11,599 nucleotides of DNA, taken from assembly GCA_027458945.1 (NCBI GenBank), contig DAIDOU010000061.1, positions 1 to 11,599 of the forward strand, in the 5' to 3' direction. The translations under genes and the position numbers were made by a program. The notes under the pieces are model-generated. The model was not told the DNA's origin. It saw only the letters and a program-made list of their open reading frames with translations, and ran no database searches. This DNA is from Acidobacteriota bacterium (GTDB lineage Bacteria; Acidobacteriota; Thermoanaerobaculia; Thermoanaerobaculales; Thermoanaerobaculaceae). Below, piece after piece: positions 1 through 5,938 of this stretch. Within the stretch, counting starts at the first letter, position 1; each line of letters starts with the position of its first letter.

Positions 1-1
1 C

Positions 2-814
2 GACCGCGTCGCGGCGGAGGTGTTCGCTCTCTGCCCGAACCTCAAGGTCGTGGCCAACTACGCGGTCGGCGTCAACAACGTGGACCTCGAGGCGGCGCGC
101 ACCTCCGGCGTGTGGGTGACCAACACGCCCGACGTCCTGACCGACGCGACGGCGGACCTCGCGTGGGCTCTGATCCTCGCCGTCGCGCGCCGGATCGGCG
201 AGGGGGACGGCATGGTCCGCAGCGGCGCCTTCACCGGCTGGCAGCCCGCGCTGCTGCTCGGGACCGGGCTGCAGGGGAAGATTCTGGCGATCATCGGCAT
301 GGGCCGGATCGGCGCCGCGGTGGCGCGGCGCGGGGTCGGCTTCGGGATGAGAATCGCGTACCACGGGCGCGCGCCGCGCCCGGTCGACGGGGTCGAGGCG
401 GAGTTCGTGGCCGACCTCGACGAGTTGCTGGCGCGCGCTGACGTGCTCTCGTTGCACTGCCCGCTGACGGCGCAGACCCGGCGCCTGATCGACGCGCGGC
501 GCCTCGGCCTCCTGCCCGCCGGCGCGATCGTGGTCAACACCAGCCGCGGCGAGGTGGTGGACGAGGAGGCGCTGGTCCGGGCGCTCGAGAGCGGCGCTCT
601 CGGCGGGGCGGGCCTGGACGTGTACGAGCGCGAGCCCGTGGTGCACCCGGGCCTGCTGGGGCGCAGCGACGTCGTGCTGCTGCCGCACATCGGTTCCGCG
701 ACCCGCGAGGCGCGGGCGGCGATGGCCGAACTGGTCGTGGACAATGTGATCGCGGCCCTCGCGGGGGACCAGCCGATCACGCCGGCGGTGCGCCCGCTGG
801 TGCCGCGATCGTGA
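2..814 (+). CDS. D-isomer-specific 2-hydroxyacid dehydrogenase (5'-truncated)
   Basis: NAD(P)-dependent oxidoreductase interconverting a 2-keto acid and a D-2-hydroxy acid in the cytoplasm; glyoxylate/hydroxypyruvate reductase or phosphoglycerate dehydrogenase-like are the closest guesses. The frame is open from the first full codon, so the gene starts outside the window; about 50-60 N-terminal residues of a usual ~320 are missing, and the GTG at 20 is probably internal. Seen: NYAVGVNNVD, the Rossmann motif GMGRIG (nt 296-313), and the catalytic triad as Arg in NTSRGEVVD (nt 545-547), Glu in DVYEREP, and His in LPHIGSAT (nt 686-688). The C-terminus is complete and typical. The exact substrate cannot be read from these motifs. 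The last 38 bp overlap the end of the convergent transporter gene. Confidence 0.93.
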   Translation, partial: DRVAAEVFALCPNLKVVANYAVGVNNVDLEAARTSGVWVTNTPDVLTDATADLAWALILAVARRIGEGDGMVRSGAFTGWQPALLLGTGLQGKILAIIGMGRIGAAVARRGVGFGMRIAYHGRAPRPVDGVEAEFVADLDELLARADVLSLHCPLTAQTRRLIDARRLGLLPAGAIVVNTSRGEVVDEEALVRALESGALGGAGLDVYEREPVVHPGLLGRSDVVLLPHIGSATREARAAMAELVVDNVIAALAGDQPITPAVRPLVPRS

Positions 815-2042
815 CGCGCACCTGGTGGATGCGGCGGGCCGAGGCCTCGGCGACCTCGAACGACAGCCCGTCCACTTCGAAACGGCTGCCGACCTCGGGC
901 ACGCGCCCGGCGAGGGCGAGCAGCAACCCCGCGACCGACGTGTAGTCGGTGGCGCGTTGGATCGGCCGGCCGGTGAGGCGGGCGAGGCGGTCGAGCGGCA
1001 GCGACCCGCGCACCAGCCAGCGCCCCGGCGCCTCCGCGCGCACGGCGGGCTCCCTGGTGTCGAACTCGTCCTGGATGTCGCCCACGATCATCTCGAGCAG
1101 GTCCTCGAGCGTCACCAGGCCCGCCACGTTCCCGTACTCGTCGACCGAGAGGGCGATGTGGCTGCGCCGCTCGCGCATCTCGCGCAGCAGGTCGACGACG
1201 CGCTGGCTCTCGGGGACGAACAGCGCCGGCTGCAGGAACGAGGTCCACGCGCCGGCGCGCGCCTCCGGCCGCATCAGGTCCTTGGCGAGCAGGACGCCGG
1301 TCACGTTGTCGTCGCGGCCGTGGAAGACGGGGTAGCGGGAGTACCCGTGGCGGAGCACCCGCTCGCGCACCTCGTCGATCGTCAGCGCGTCGGAGATGAA
1401 GACCGCGTCGGTGCGCGGGAGCTGCACGTCGCGGACGTGTGCCCCCTCGAAGCGCAGCACCGCCTCGAGCATCGCGTGCTGCTGCTCGGAGACGTGCCCC
1501 TGCTGCCGCGCGACGGCGAGGAGGTAGCGAACGTCCTCCGGCCGGGCGGGGGTCGGGGAGCGCCCCAGCTCGACCCGCCGGACGCGGGCCACGAGCTGAG
1601 CGAGGCCGAGGAACGGGACGACGACCGGGGTCAGCAGCCACTCGAGGAGGGCCACCGCGACGATCGTCCGGCGGGCGAGCGTCTCGGGCCCGGCGCGCGC
1701 CAGCGTCTTCGGGGTGACCTCGCCGAACAGCAGCACGACCAGCGTCATGACCCCGACCGCAAGGCCGATCCCGCGGTCGCCGAAGATGTTGACGGCCACG
1801 TCGGTGGCCACGGCCGAGAGGCCGACGTTGACCAGCGTGTTGCCGGCCAGGATCGCGGTCAGGACCCGCTGCGGTCGCCCCAGCCACCGCCGCCACGCCC
1901 AGCGGGAGGCGCGGCCGCCGCGCCTGGCGAGGGCGGTCACCCGCGAGTGGGGCAGCGCCGTGAGCGCCGTCTCGACCCCGGAGAAGAACGCCGAGAGGGC
2001 GAGCCCCACCACCAGCAGAACCGCGGCGGTCCCGATCGTCAT
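777..2042 (-). CDS. CNNM/CBS-pair/CorC_HlyC membrane protein (hemolysin C-type family)
   Basis: Inner-membrane protein of the CNNM/CorC family, whose characterised members are linked to Mg2+/Co2+ export; the hemolysin name is historical. The 421 residues show the full architecture. An N-terminal CNNM domain (~1-165) has hydrophobic helices near 4-26, 62-85, 92-108 and 125-150, with FFSGVETALTAL and GEVTPKTLA motifs. Two CBS motifs follow, ~205-262 (RYPVF...GVLLAKDL) and ~270-327 (HIALSVDEYGNVAGLVTLED then IVGDIQDEFD), then a C-terminal CorC_HlyC domain (~335-412). The ATG at 2042 is chosen because the hydrophobic N-terminus begins there; the frame stays open upstream but only through tandem repeats. 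No convincing Shine-Dalgarno is visible. It lies downstream of the glutamate dehydrogenase but 331 bp away, so co-transcription is uncertain. The 3' end overlaps the convergent dehydrogenase by 38 bp. Confidence 0.94.
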   Translation of the reverse strand: MTIGTAAVLLVVGLALSAFFSGVETALTALPHSRVTALARRGGRASRWAWRRWLGRPQRVLTAILAGNTLVNVGLSAVATDVAVNIFGDRGIGLAVGVMTLVVLLFGEVTPKTLARAGPETLARRTIVAVALLEWLLTPVVVPFLGLAQLVARVRRVELGRSPTPARPEDVRYLLAVARQQGHVSEQQHAMLEAVLRFEGAHVRDVQLPRTDAVFISDALTIDEVRERVLRHGYSRYPVFHGRDDNVTGVLLAKDLMRPEARAGAWTSFLQPALFVPESQRVVDLLREMRERRSHIALSVDEYGNVAGLVTLEDLLEMIVGDIQDEFDTREPAVRAEAPGRWLVRGSLPLDRLARLTGRPIQRATDYTSVAGLLLALAGRVPEVGSRFEVDGLSFEVAEASARRIHQVRVTIAAPAGAPPA

Positions 2043-2072
2043 CGTGACGATCGTAGCAGCAGGGCAGGAGAA

Positions 2073-2220
2073 CAGAAGAGACGTGGTCCGTGGTCCGGGG
2101 TCCGTGGTCCGAGAGAGACGGAGAGCAGAAGAGACGTGGTCCGGGGTCCGTGGTCCGAGAGAGACGGAGAGCAGAAGAGACGTGGTCCGTGGCCCGTGGT
2201 CCATGGTCCGAGAACGACAG
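2073..2220. repeat. Nested tandem repeat built of 7-bp GTGGTCC units
   Basis: Three consecutive copies start at 2073 (53 bp), 2126 (46 bp) and 2172 (~49 bp, diverging at its end). Each begins CAGAAGAGAC, then carries a run of 7-bp units GTGGTCC (variants GGGGTCC, GTGGCCC, ATGGTCC), then a purine-rich tail GAGAGAGACGGAGAG. The copies contain 4, 3 and 4 heptamers, so copies 1 and 2 differ by exactly one 7-bp unit. It sits about 30 bp upstream of the transporter start codon. The period resembles the short tandemly repeated repetitive (STRR) heptamers described in cyanobacteria; that comparison is only by period. Confidence 0.9.
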
Positions 2221-2250
2221 GGGGAGGTCCAGGCGCGCGTCGAGGTCGAA

Positions 2251-2280
2251 ATCAGAGGGGGCCCCGGAGGGCCCCCTGAT
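2251..2280. other. GC-rich stem-loop, possible transcription terminator of gdhA
   Basis: Left arm 2251-2264 and right arm 2269-2280 pair over 12 bp, with a 2-nt bulge on the left arm and a 4-nt CGGA loop; the core is GGGGGCCC/GGGCCCCC. It lies about 95 bp beyond the glutamate dehydrogenase stop codon. Neither strand has a T-tract after the stem, so an intrinsic terminator is only possible; a repeat-derived hairpin or processing/stability element fits equally well. Confidence 0.5.
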
Positions 2281-2336
2281 CATCGGCTGCTTGCGTCTAC
2301 GTCACACTCAGGTGTCCGGTGTCCCGTCTCTACTGG

Positions 2337-2363
2337 CCACGGTCCACTGACCACGGACCACGT
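2337..2363. repeat. Inverted heptamer copies (CGGACCA units) after gdhA
   Basis: Three 7-bp units (CGGTCCA, CTGACCA, CGGACCA) lie in the opposite orientation to the GTGGTCC array at 2073-2220. The 13 bp CCACGGACCACGT at 2351-2363 is a perfect reverse complement of ACGTGGTCCGTGG, found in copies 1 and 3 of that array. A transcript running from the dehydrogenase gene toward the transporter gene could therefore form a long hairpin enclosing the stem-loop at 2251-2280. Apart from these repeats and the stem-loop I see nothing in the 331-bp gap 2043-2373. Confidence 0.85.
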
Positions 2364-2373
2364 TCTTACGCTC

Positions 2374-3657
2374 CTACACCCAGCCCCGCAGCTTCATCGC
2401 GGTGGCGACGCGCTCGATCGCGACCATGTACGCCGCGTTGCGCATGTACACCTTCTTCTTCTCCGACATGTCGAGGACGGCGTGGAAGGCGACGGTCATC
2501 TTGTCGTCGAGGCGCTTGACGACCTCGTCCTTCGACCAGTAGAAGTTCATGTCGTTCTGCACGCTCTCGAAGTAGGAGCAGGTGACGCCGCCGGAGTTGC
2601 AGAGGAAGTCGGGGACGAGGAAGATGCCGCGCTTCTTGATCTCGGCGTCGGCCTCGGGGGTGGTCGGACCGTTGGCGCCCTCGGCGATCAGCTTGACCGA
2701 AGGCTTGATCATCGCGACGGTCTCGGCGGTGAGCACGCCCTCGATGGCGCACGGCATGAGCACGTCCACGTCCTTCGCGATCCAGGCGTTGCCGTCCTCG
2801 ATCGCGTAGCCCGCGGCCTTGGCCTTCTCCTTGTCGATCGTGCCGTACTGATCGGTGATCGACATCAGGAAGTGCGGGTCGATGCCGCTGTCCTTGCTGA
2901 AGGTGTACGCCTTCTTGTCGTGGCGGTCGTAGCAACCGACGCACACGACCACGCCGCCGAGGTGCTCGATGAAGCCGATCGCCGCGTACTGGGCCACGTT
3001 GCCGAAGCCGTGGATCGAGGCCTTCTTCCCCTTGGGCGCGACGCCGAGGTGCTTGAGCGCCTCACGCACGGTGTAGATGACGCCGAAGCCGGTCGCCTCG
3101 GTGCGCCCGAGGGACCCCCCGCCCCCCAGCGGCTTGCCGGTGATGACGCCGGGGGTGTACTCGCCGCGCAGCTTCGAGTACTCGTCCATCATCCAACCCA
3201 TCATTTGAGGGGTGGTGCCGACATCGGGCGCCGGCACGTCGGTCCGCGGGCCGATGTTCTTCCACATCTGGTCGACCCAGCCGCGGCACAGCCGCTCCTT
3301 CTCGGTGACGGACAGCGTGGACGGGTCCACGACGATGCCGCCCTTGCCGCCGCCGAGCGGGATGTCGGCCACGGCGCACTTCCATGTCATCCACGTGGCG
3401 AGGGCACGGACGGTGTCGATGGTCTCGTTCGCCGCCCAGCGGATGCCGCCCTTGGCCGGGCCGCGCGCGTCGTTGTGCTGGACGCGGAAGCCGTCGAACA
3501 CCCTCAGGGTGCCGTCGTCCATCCGGACGGGGATGCGGAAGTGGAACTCGCGCAGCGGCATGCGCAGCATCGCCCGCACGCCGGCATCGAGCCCGAGTTG
3601 ATCCGCGACCTCGTCGAACTGGCGCTGGGCCATTTCGAAGGGGTTGAGTTTGGACAT
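2374..3657 (-). CDS. gdhA: Glutamate dehydrogenase (Glu/Leu/Phe/Val dehydrogenase family)
   Basis: Cytoplasmic hexamer-type enzyme for reversible oxidative deamination of L-glutamate to 2-oxoglutarate plus ammonia. The 427-residue length fits the ~420-residue bacterial class. Seen: substrate-site lysine in GPAKGGIRW (K69), K93, catalytic lysine in PLGGGKGGI (K105), catalytic aspartate in VPAPDVGT (D145), the Rossmann glycine motif GFGNVA (217-222), EGANGPTTPEAD (326-337) and NSGGVTCSYFE (354-364). The ATG at 3657 is chosen because AAGGAG lies 8 nt upstream (3666-3671) and family homology begins there; 46 more in-frame codons upstream are not protein-like. A promoter-like site at 3758-3785 gives a ~94-nt leader. 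Slightly unusual: GKPLGGGGSLGRTEATGFGV where LGGS and TGRGV are common. Cofactor preference was not determined. The sigma-factor operon is divergent from it. Confidence 0.96.
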   Translation of the reverse strand: MSKLNPFEMAQRQFDEVADQLGLDAGVRAMLRMPLREFHFRIPVRMDDGTLRVFDGFRVQHNDARGPAKGGIRWAANETIDTVRALATWMTWKCAVADIPLGGGKGGIVVDPSTLSVTEKERLCRGWVDQMWKNIGPRTDVPAPDVGTTPQMMGWMMDEYSKLRGEYTPGVITGKPLGGGGSLGRTEATGFGVIYTVREALKHLGVAPKGKKASIHGFGNVAQYAAIGFIEHLGGVVVCVGCYDRHDKKAYTFSKDSGIDPHFLMSITDQYGTIDKEKAKAAGYAIEDGNAWIAKDVDVLMPCAIEGVLTAETVAMIKPSVKLIAEGANGPTTPEADAEIKKRGIFLVPDFLCNSGGVTCSYFESVQNDMNFYWSKDEVVKRLDDKMTVAFHAVLDMSEKKKVYMRNAAYMVAIERVATAMKLRGWV

Positions 3658-3757
3658 TGGCCTCTCTCCTTGCAGGTCTCCCATCCTATGGACGGGGAGT
3701 CGCCGCGCGCTCCGGGCCACCACCGGGAAGCGGGCCGGTTCTCCGCACGGCAACCGC

Positions 3758-3785
3758 ATTCTACACGGCTTCCGCGACTTTGCAA
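3758..3785 (-). promoter_or_regulatory. Sigma-70-like promoter for gdhA
   Basis: On the minus strand, TTGCAA (3780-3785) is followed by a 16-bp spacer and TAGAAT (3758-3763). It points at the glutamate dehydrogenase and would start transcription near 3751, about 94 nt before the ATG. It lies in the 224-bp divergent gap (3658-3881), inside a locally AT-richer patch. Sequence match only. Confidence 0.6.
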
Positions 3786-3868
3786 CTCCTTTCACAAGAT
3801 CGGCCGGATGTCGCCGCCGGGCCCGGCGGCACGACCAACCCGCGCAGCGGGACGCACGGGAGTGGGGC

Positions 3869-3874
3869 TACACT
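3869..3874 (+). promoter_or_regulatory. Possible -10 box (TACACT) for the sigma-factor operon
   Basis: TACACT fits the TAnnnT -10 pattern and ends 7 nt before the GTG at 3882, where transcription would begin at or next to the start codon, giving a leaderless mRNA. No recognisable -35 precedes it, and an alternative sigma factor could be involved since ECF operons often self-regulate. Low certainty. Confidence 0.35.
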
Positions 3875-3881
3875 GTCGCCG

Positions 3882-4469
3882 GTGCCGGACGACGACGCGA
3901 TCGTGCTTGCCCGTGTCCTCGCGGGCGACGAGGGAGCTTTCACCACGCTGGTGCGCCGCTACGAGCCCAAGCTGCGGGCGTACGTGAGCGGGATCGTGGC
4001 GGTGGAGGAGGAGGCCCGCGACCTCGTCCAGGAGGCGTTCATCCGCGCCTGGCGCCACCTCGACCAGTACGACGAGCGCTTCCGCTTCTCGACCTGGCTC
4101 TTCCGCATCGCGCACAACGTCGCGATCGACCACCTGCGGCGGCGAAAGCAGCCCGTCATCTCGCTCGATATCGGCGAGGACGACGAAGGCGACGAGATCC
4201 GCCTCGACCCCCCGGACCCCCGCCGCGGGCCGCTCGGGGAGCTTGCCAACCGGGAGCTCGCCGAGGCGCTGGCGCGCGAGATCGAGCAGCTCCCCGCGGC
4301 CTACCGCGAGCTCGTGACGCTGCGCCACCTCGTCGGCCTGTCGTACAACGAAATCGCTGATCTCAAAGAACTACCGCTCGGCACCGTGAAGAACAAACTT
4401 TTCCGGGCGCACAGCGTATTACGAGAGGCCCTGGGGCCGTACCTGGGGCAGTTGGGGGGTCTGGGGTGA
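3882..4469 (+). CDS. ECF-subfamily RNA polymerase sigma factor (RpoE-like)
   Basis: Extracytoplasmic-function sigma factor that redirects RNA polymerase to a stress regulon. With the GTG at 3882 it has 195 residues, the usual ECF size. Region 2 (~20-87) shows FTTLVRRYEPKLRAYV, EEEARDLVQEAFIRAWRHL and STWLFRIAHNVAIDHLRRRK. Region 4 (~128-183) shows LPAAYRELVTLRHLVGLSYNEIA followed by LPLGTVKNKLFRA, the -35-binding helix-turn-helix; an acidic linker separates them. The frame is open upstream to 3657 but that part is not conserved-looking. No clear Shine-Dalgarno precedes the GTG, although TACACT at 3869-3874 would suit leaderless expression. Its stop codon overlaps the anti-sigma gene start by 4 bp, so translational coupling is likely. 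The ECF subgroup cannot be assigned by eye. Confidence 0.94.
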   Translation: MPDDDAIVLARVLAGDEGAFTTLVRRYEPKLRAYVSGIVAVEEEARDLVQEAFIRAWRHLDQYDERFRFSTWLFRIAHNVAIDHLRRRKQPVISLDIGEDDEGDEIRLDPPDPRRGPLGELANRELAEALAREIEQLPAAYRELVTLRHLVGLSYNEIADLKELPLGTVKNKLFRAHSVLREALGPYLGQLGGLG

Positions 4470-4987
4470 ACGAGAGCTGCGCTGAGGTTCGTCGCAGGCT
4501 GGAGGAGGGCGGGACCGCGGAGCACGCGGGGGTTCTGGCCCATGTCCAGACGTGCGGGGGGTGCCGCGCCCACGCGGCCATCCTCGCCGTCCTCGGCCGG
4601 CTAGAGCCACCCCAGGCCGACCCCGACGCCGTGCGGCGGATCGTCGCGGCCCTGCCGCCGGCGCCGTGGCAGCGCCGCCGCATCGGCGCCTGGCTGCCGC
4701 TCGCGGCCGGCCTGGCGATGGCGGCGGTGGGTCTCGTGTTGCTCGGCGGGGTGCCCGCCCCGTCGGCGGTCGCCGGGTTGCCGGCCGCGCTCGGGGGCGT
4801 GCTCGGCTGGATCGCCGCGGCGGCCGTGGATGGGCTGGTCGCGGCCCGGGGCGGCGCGGACGCCATCCGGACGCTCGCGGCGGCCGGCGGCGTCTGGTTC
4901 CTCGTCTGGTTGTCCCTGGCCGCCGCTGGCGGCGCCTGGGCGGTCGTCGCGCTCGCGGCGCGTCCACGGTCCGGGGGGCGGCCGTGA
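4466..4987 (+). CDS. Anti-sigma factor with zinc-binding ZAS-type motif and membrane segments
   Basis: Probable membrane-anchored anti-sigma factor that sequesters the sigma factor encoded immediately upstream. The 173 residues start with a cytosolic N-terminal domain containing H26-x3-C30-x2-C33 (HVQTCGGC), the zinc-coordinating signature of ZAS-type anti-sigma factors, with further candidate ligands C5 and H20. Three hydrophobic segments follow (~74-95, ~100-122, ~139-165), one or two more than the single-pass classical type. GTG at 4466 overlaps the sigma stop codon (GTGA) and its own stop overlaps the next start in the same way. The role is inferred from motif plus position. A redox or envelope signal is possible but nothing in the sequence identifies it. 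Confidence 0.88.
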   Translation: MNESCAEVRRRLEEGGTAEHAGVLAHVQTCGGCRAHAAILAVLGRLEPPQADPDAVRRIVAALPPAPWQRRRIGAWLPLAAGLAMAAVGLVLLGGVPAPSAVAGLPAALGGVLGWIAAAAVDGLVAARGGADAIRTLAAAGGVWFLVWLSLAAAGGAWAVVALAARPRSGGRP

Positions 4988-5802
4988 TCGGGGTGCTGCT
5001 GGCGGGCGTGCTCGCCGCGGCGCCTGCGCCCCAGCTCGGCGGCACCGTGGTCGTGGACCGGCCCACCGCCGGGCCCGTGGTGGTGCTCCTCGGCGACGTC
5101 CGCGTCGCCTCAGAAGTCGTCGGCGACGTGGTGGCGGTCGGCGGCAACGTGGAGCTGGCGCCCGGCAGCTCGGTTCGGGGCGACGTTGTCGCGCTCGGGG
5201 GCCGGGCGTCGGGGACCGGGGCCGTGAGCGGCCGCGTCGCGTCCGAGTGGACGCTCGTGCCGCTGGCTCCCAACCGCGGCATCGCCCGCGGCGACGCCGC
5301 ATCGGCGTGGGGGTTCGCACTGTTGCGAGCCGGCGGCTGGGTCGTGCTCGGTTCGCTCCTGCTGCTCGTGTTCCCGGGCCGGGTGCGCGCGGTCGGCGCG
5401 CAGCTCGCAATGCAGCGCTGGCGGGCGCCGGTGGTCGGGGCGCTGGCGCTGGCGGTGTGGCTCGCCGTCGTCGTTCTGGCGATGGCCCTGACCGCGTCGC
5501 CGGTCGCGGTCGCGTGCCTGCTGCTCGCCGTCGCGATGCTGCTCCTCGCCAAGCTGGTCGGCGTGGTGGCGGTGGCCTCGCTGCTGGGCGGGGCGGCGGC
5601 ACGCCGCCTGCCGGTCGCCGTGCGCGGCGAGACGGCGCGGGCGGGGGTGGCGCTGGTCGCGCTCTGCGCCCTCGCGCTGGTCCCGGTGCTGGGGGCGGTG
5701 GTGTGGTTCATCGCCAACGTGGTCGGGATCGGGGCGGTGGTGGGGGCGGCGCTGCAGCGTCGTCCGCTGGCGTTCCTGCTCCCCAGCGTCGCGGCGCGCT
5801 GA
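4984..5802 (+). CDS. Bactofilin-like repeat plus multi-pass membrane protein
   Basis: A 272-residue protein whose function is not established. After a short hydrophobic N-terminus (MIGVLLAGVLAAAPA, a possible signal or anchor), residues ~35-85 contain repeated strands of the type GDVVAVGGNVELAPGSSVRG and GDVVALGGRA, as in polymer-forming/bactofilin beta-helix modules. The C-terminal two thirds is strongly hydrophobic, with segments near 108-130, 150-170, 172-203 and 221-256. The GTG at 4984 is chosen because it overlaps the anti-sigma stop codon (GTGA), matching the junction one gene upstream; the same frame is open farther left only as an antisense-like shadow. Third gene of the sigma/anti-sigma operon, so it may be an envelope target or partner of that switch (inference). 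No obvious terminator follows before the protease gene. Confidence 0.82.
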   Translation: MIGVLLAGVLAAAPAPQLGGTVVVDRPTAGPVVVLLGDVRVASEVVGDVVAVGGNVELAPGSSVRGDVVALGGRASGTGAVSGRVASEWTLVPLAPNRGIARGDAASAWGFALLRAGGWVVLGSLLLLVFPGRVRAVGAQLAMQRWRAPVVGALALAVWLAVVVLAMALTASPVAVACLLLAVAMLLLAKLVGVVAVASLLGGAAARRLPVAVRGETARAGVALVALCALALVPVLGAVVWFIANVVGIGAVVGAALQRRPLAFLLPSVAAR

Positions 5803-5903
5803 CGTGCCCGTGCGCGGCCGCACCGATTCCCTGGCGTCACCCCGCAACCGTGAGAGAAGCCACCGCCCTGCTCTCGGCGTCCGCCGGGCGGGGCTCCGTT
5901 TCC

Positions 5904-5923
5904 AAGGGTCGCGCGCGGCCCTT
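5904..5923 (+). other. Short stem-loop just before the protease ribosome-binding site
   Basis: AAGGGTCGC and GCGGCCCTT form up to 9 pairs (one G-T wobble) with a minimal loop, realistically 8 bp with a 4-nt loop. It ends 15 nt before the ATG at 5939, next to the GAGGGAGGG Shine-Dalgarno. It may be a leader structure affecting translation or a weak attenuator; it may also be chance in GC-rich DNA. Confidence 0.3.
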
Positions 5924-5938
5924 TCCGAGGGAGGGACG

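Noticed and set aside
2043..2204. N-terminal extension of the transporter by 54 codons
   Set aside because: The added residues translate the GTGGTCC tandem array (GPRTTDH-like repeats) and precede the hydrophobic N-terminus typical of the family; unit-number variation would shift the frame poorly compatible with coding.
2073..2220. CRISPR-like array
   Set aside because: The copies adjoin without unique spacers of constant length, and the internal structure is heptamer based.
58..2283. A 741-codon open frame on the minus strand covering the transporter and dehydrogenase
   Set aside because: It lies in the wrong frame for the transporter domains, is Arg/Pro/Ala-rich in the low-complexity manner of out-of-frame high-GC DNA, and shows no domain motif.
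3658..3795. 46-codon N-terminal extension of glutamate dehydrogenase
   Set aside because: The ATG at 3657 has a well-placed AAGGAG and begins the family-typical N-terminus; the extension would also cover the promoter-like site.
3657..3881. 75-codon N-terminal extension of the sigma factor
   Set aside because: It would overlap the gdhA start region and its promoter, lacks conservation-like features, and would make the protein longer than typical ECF sigma factors.
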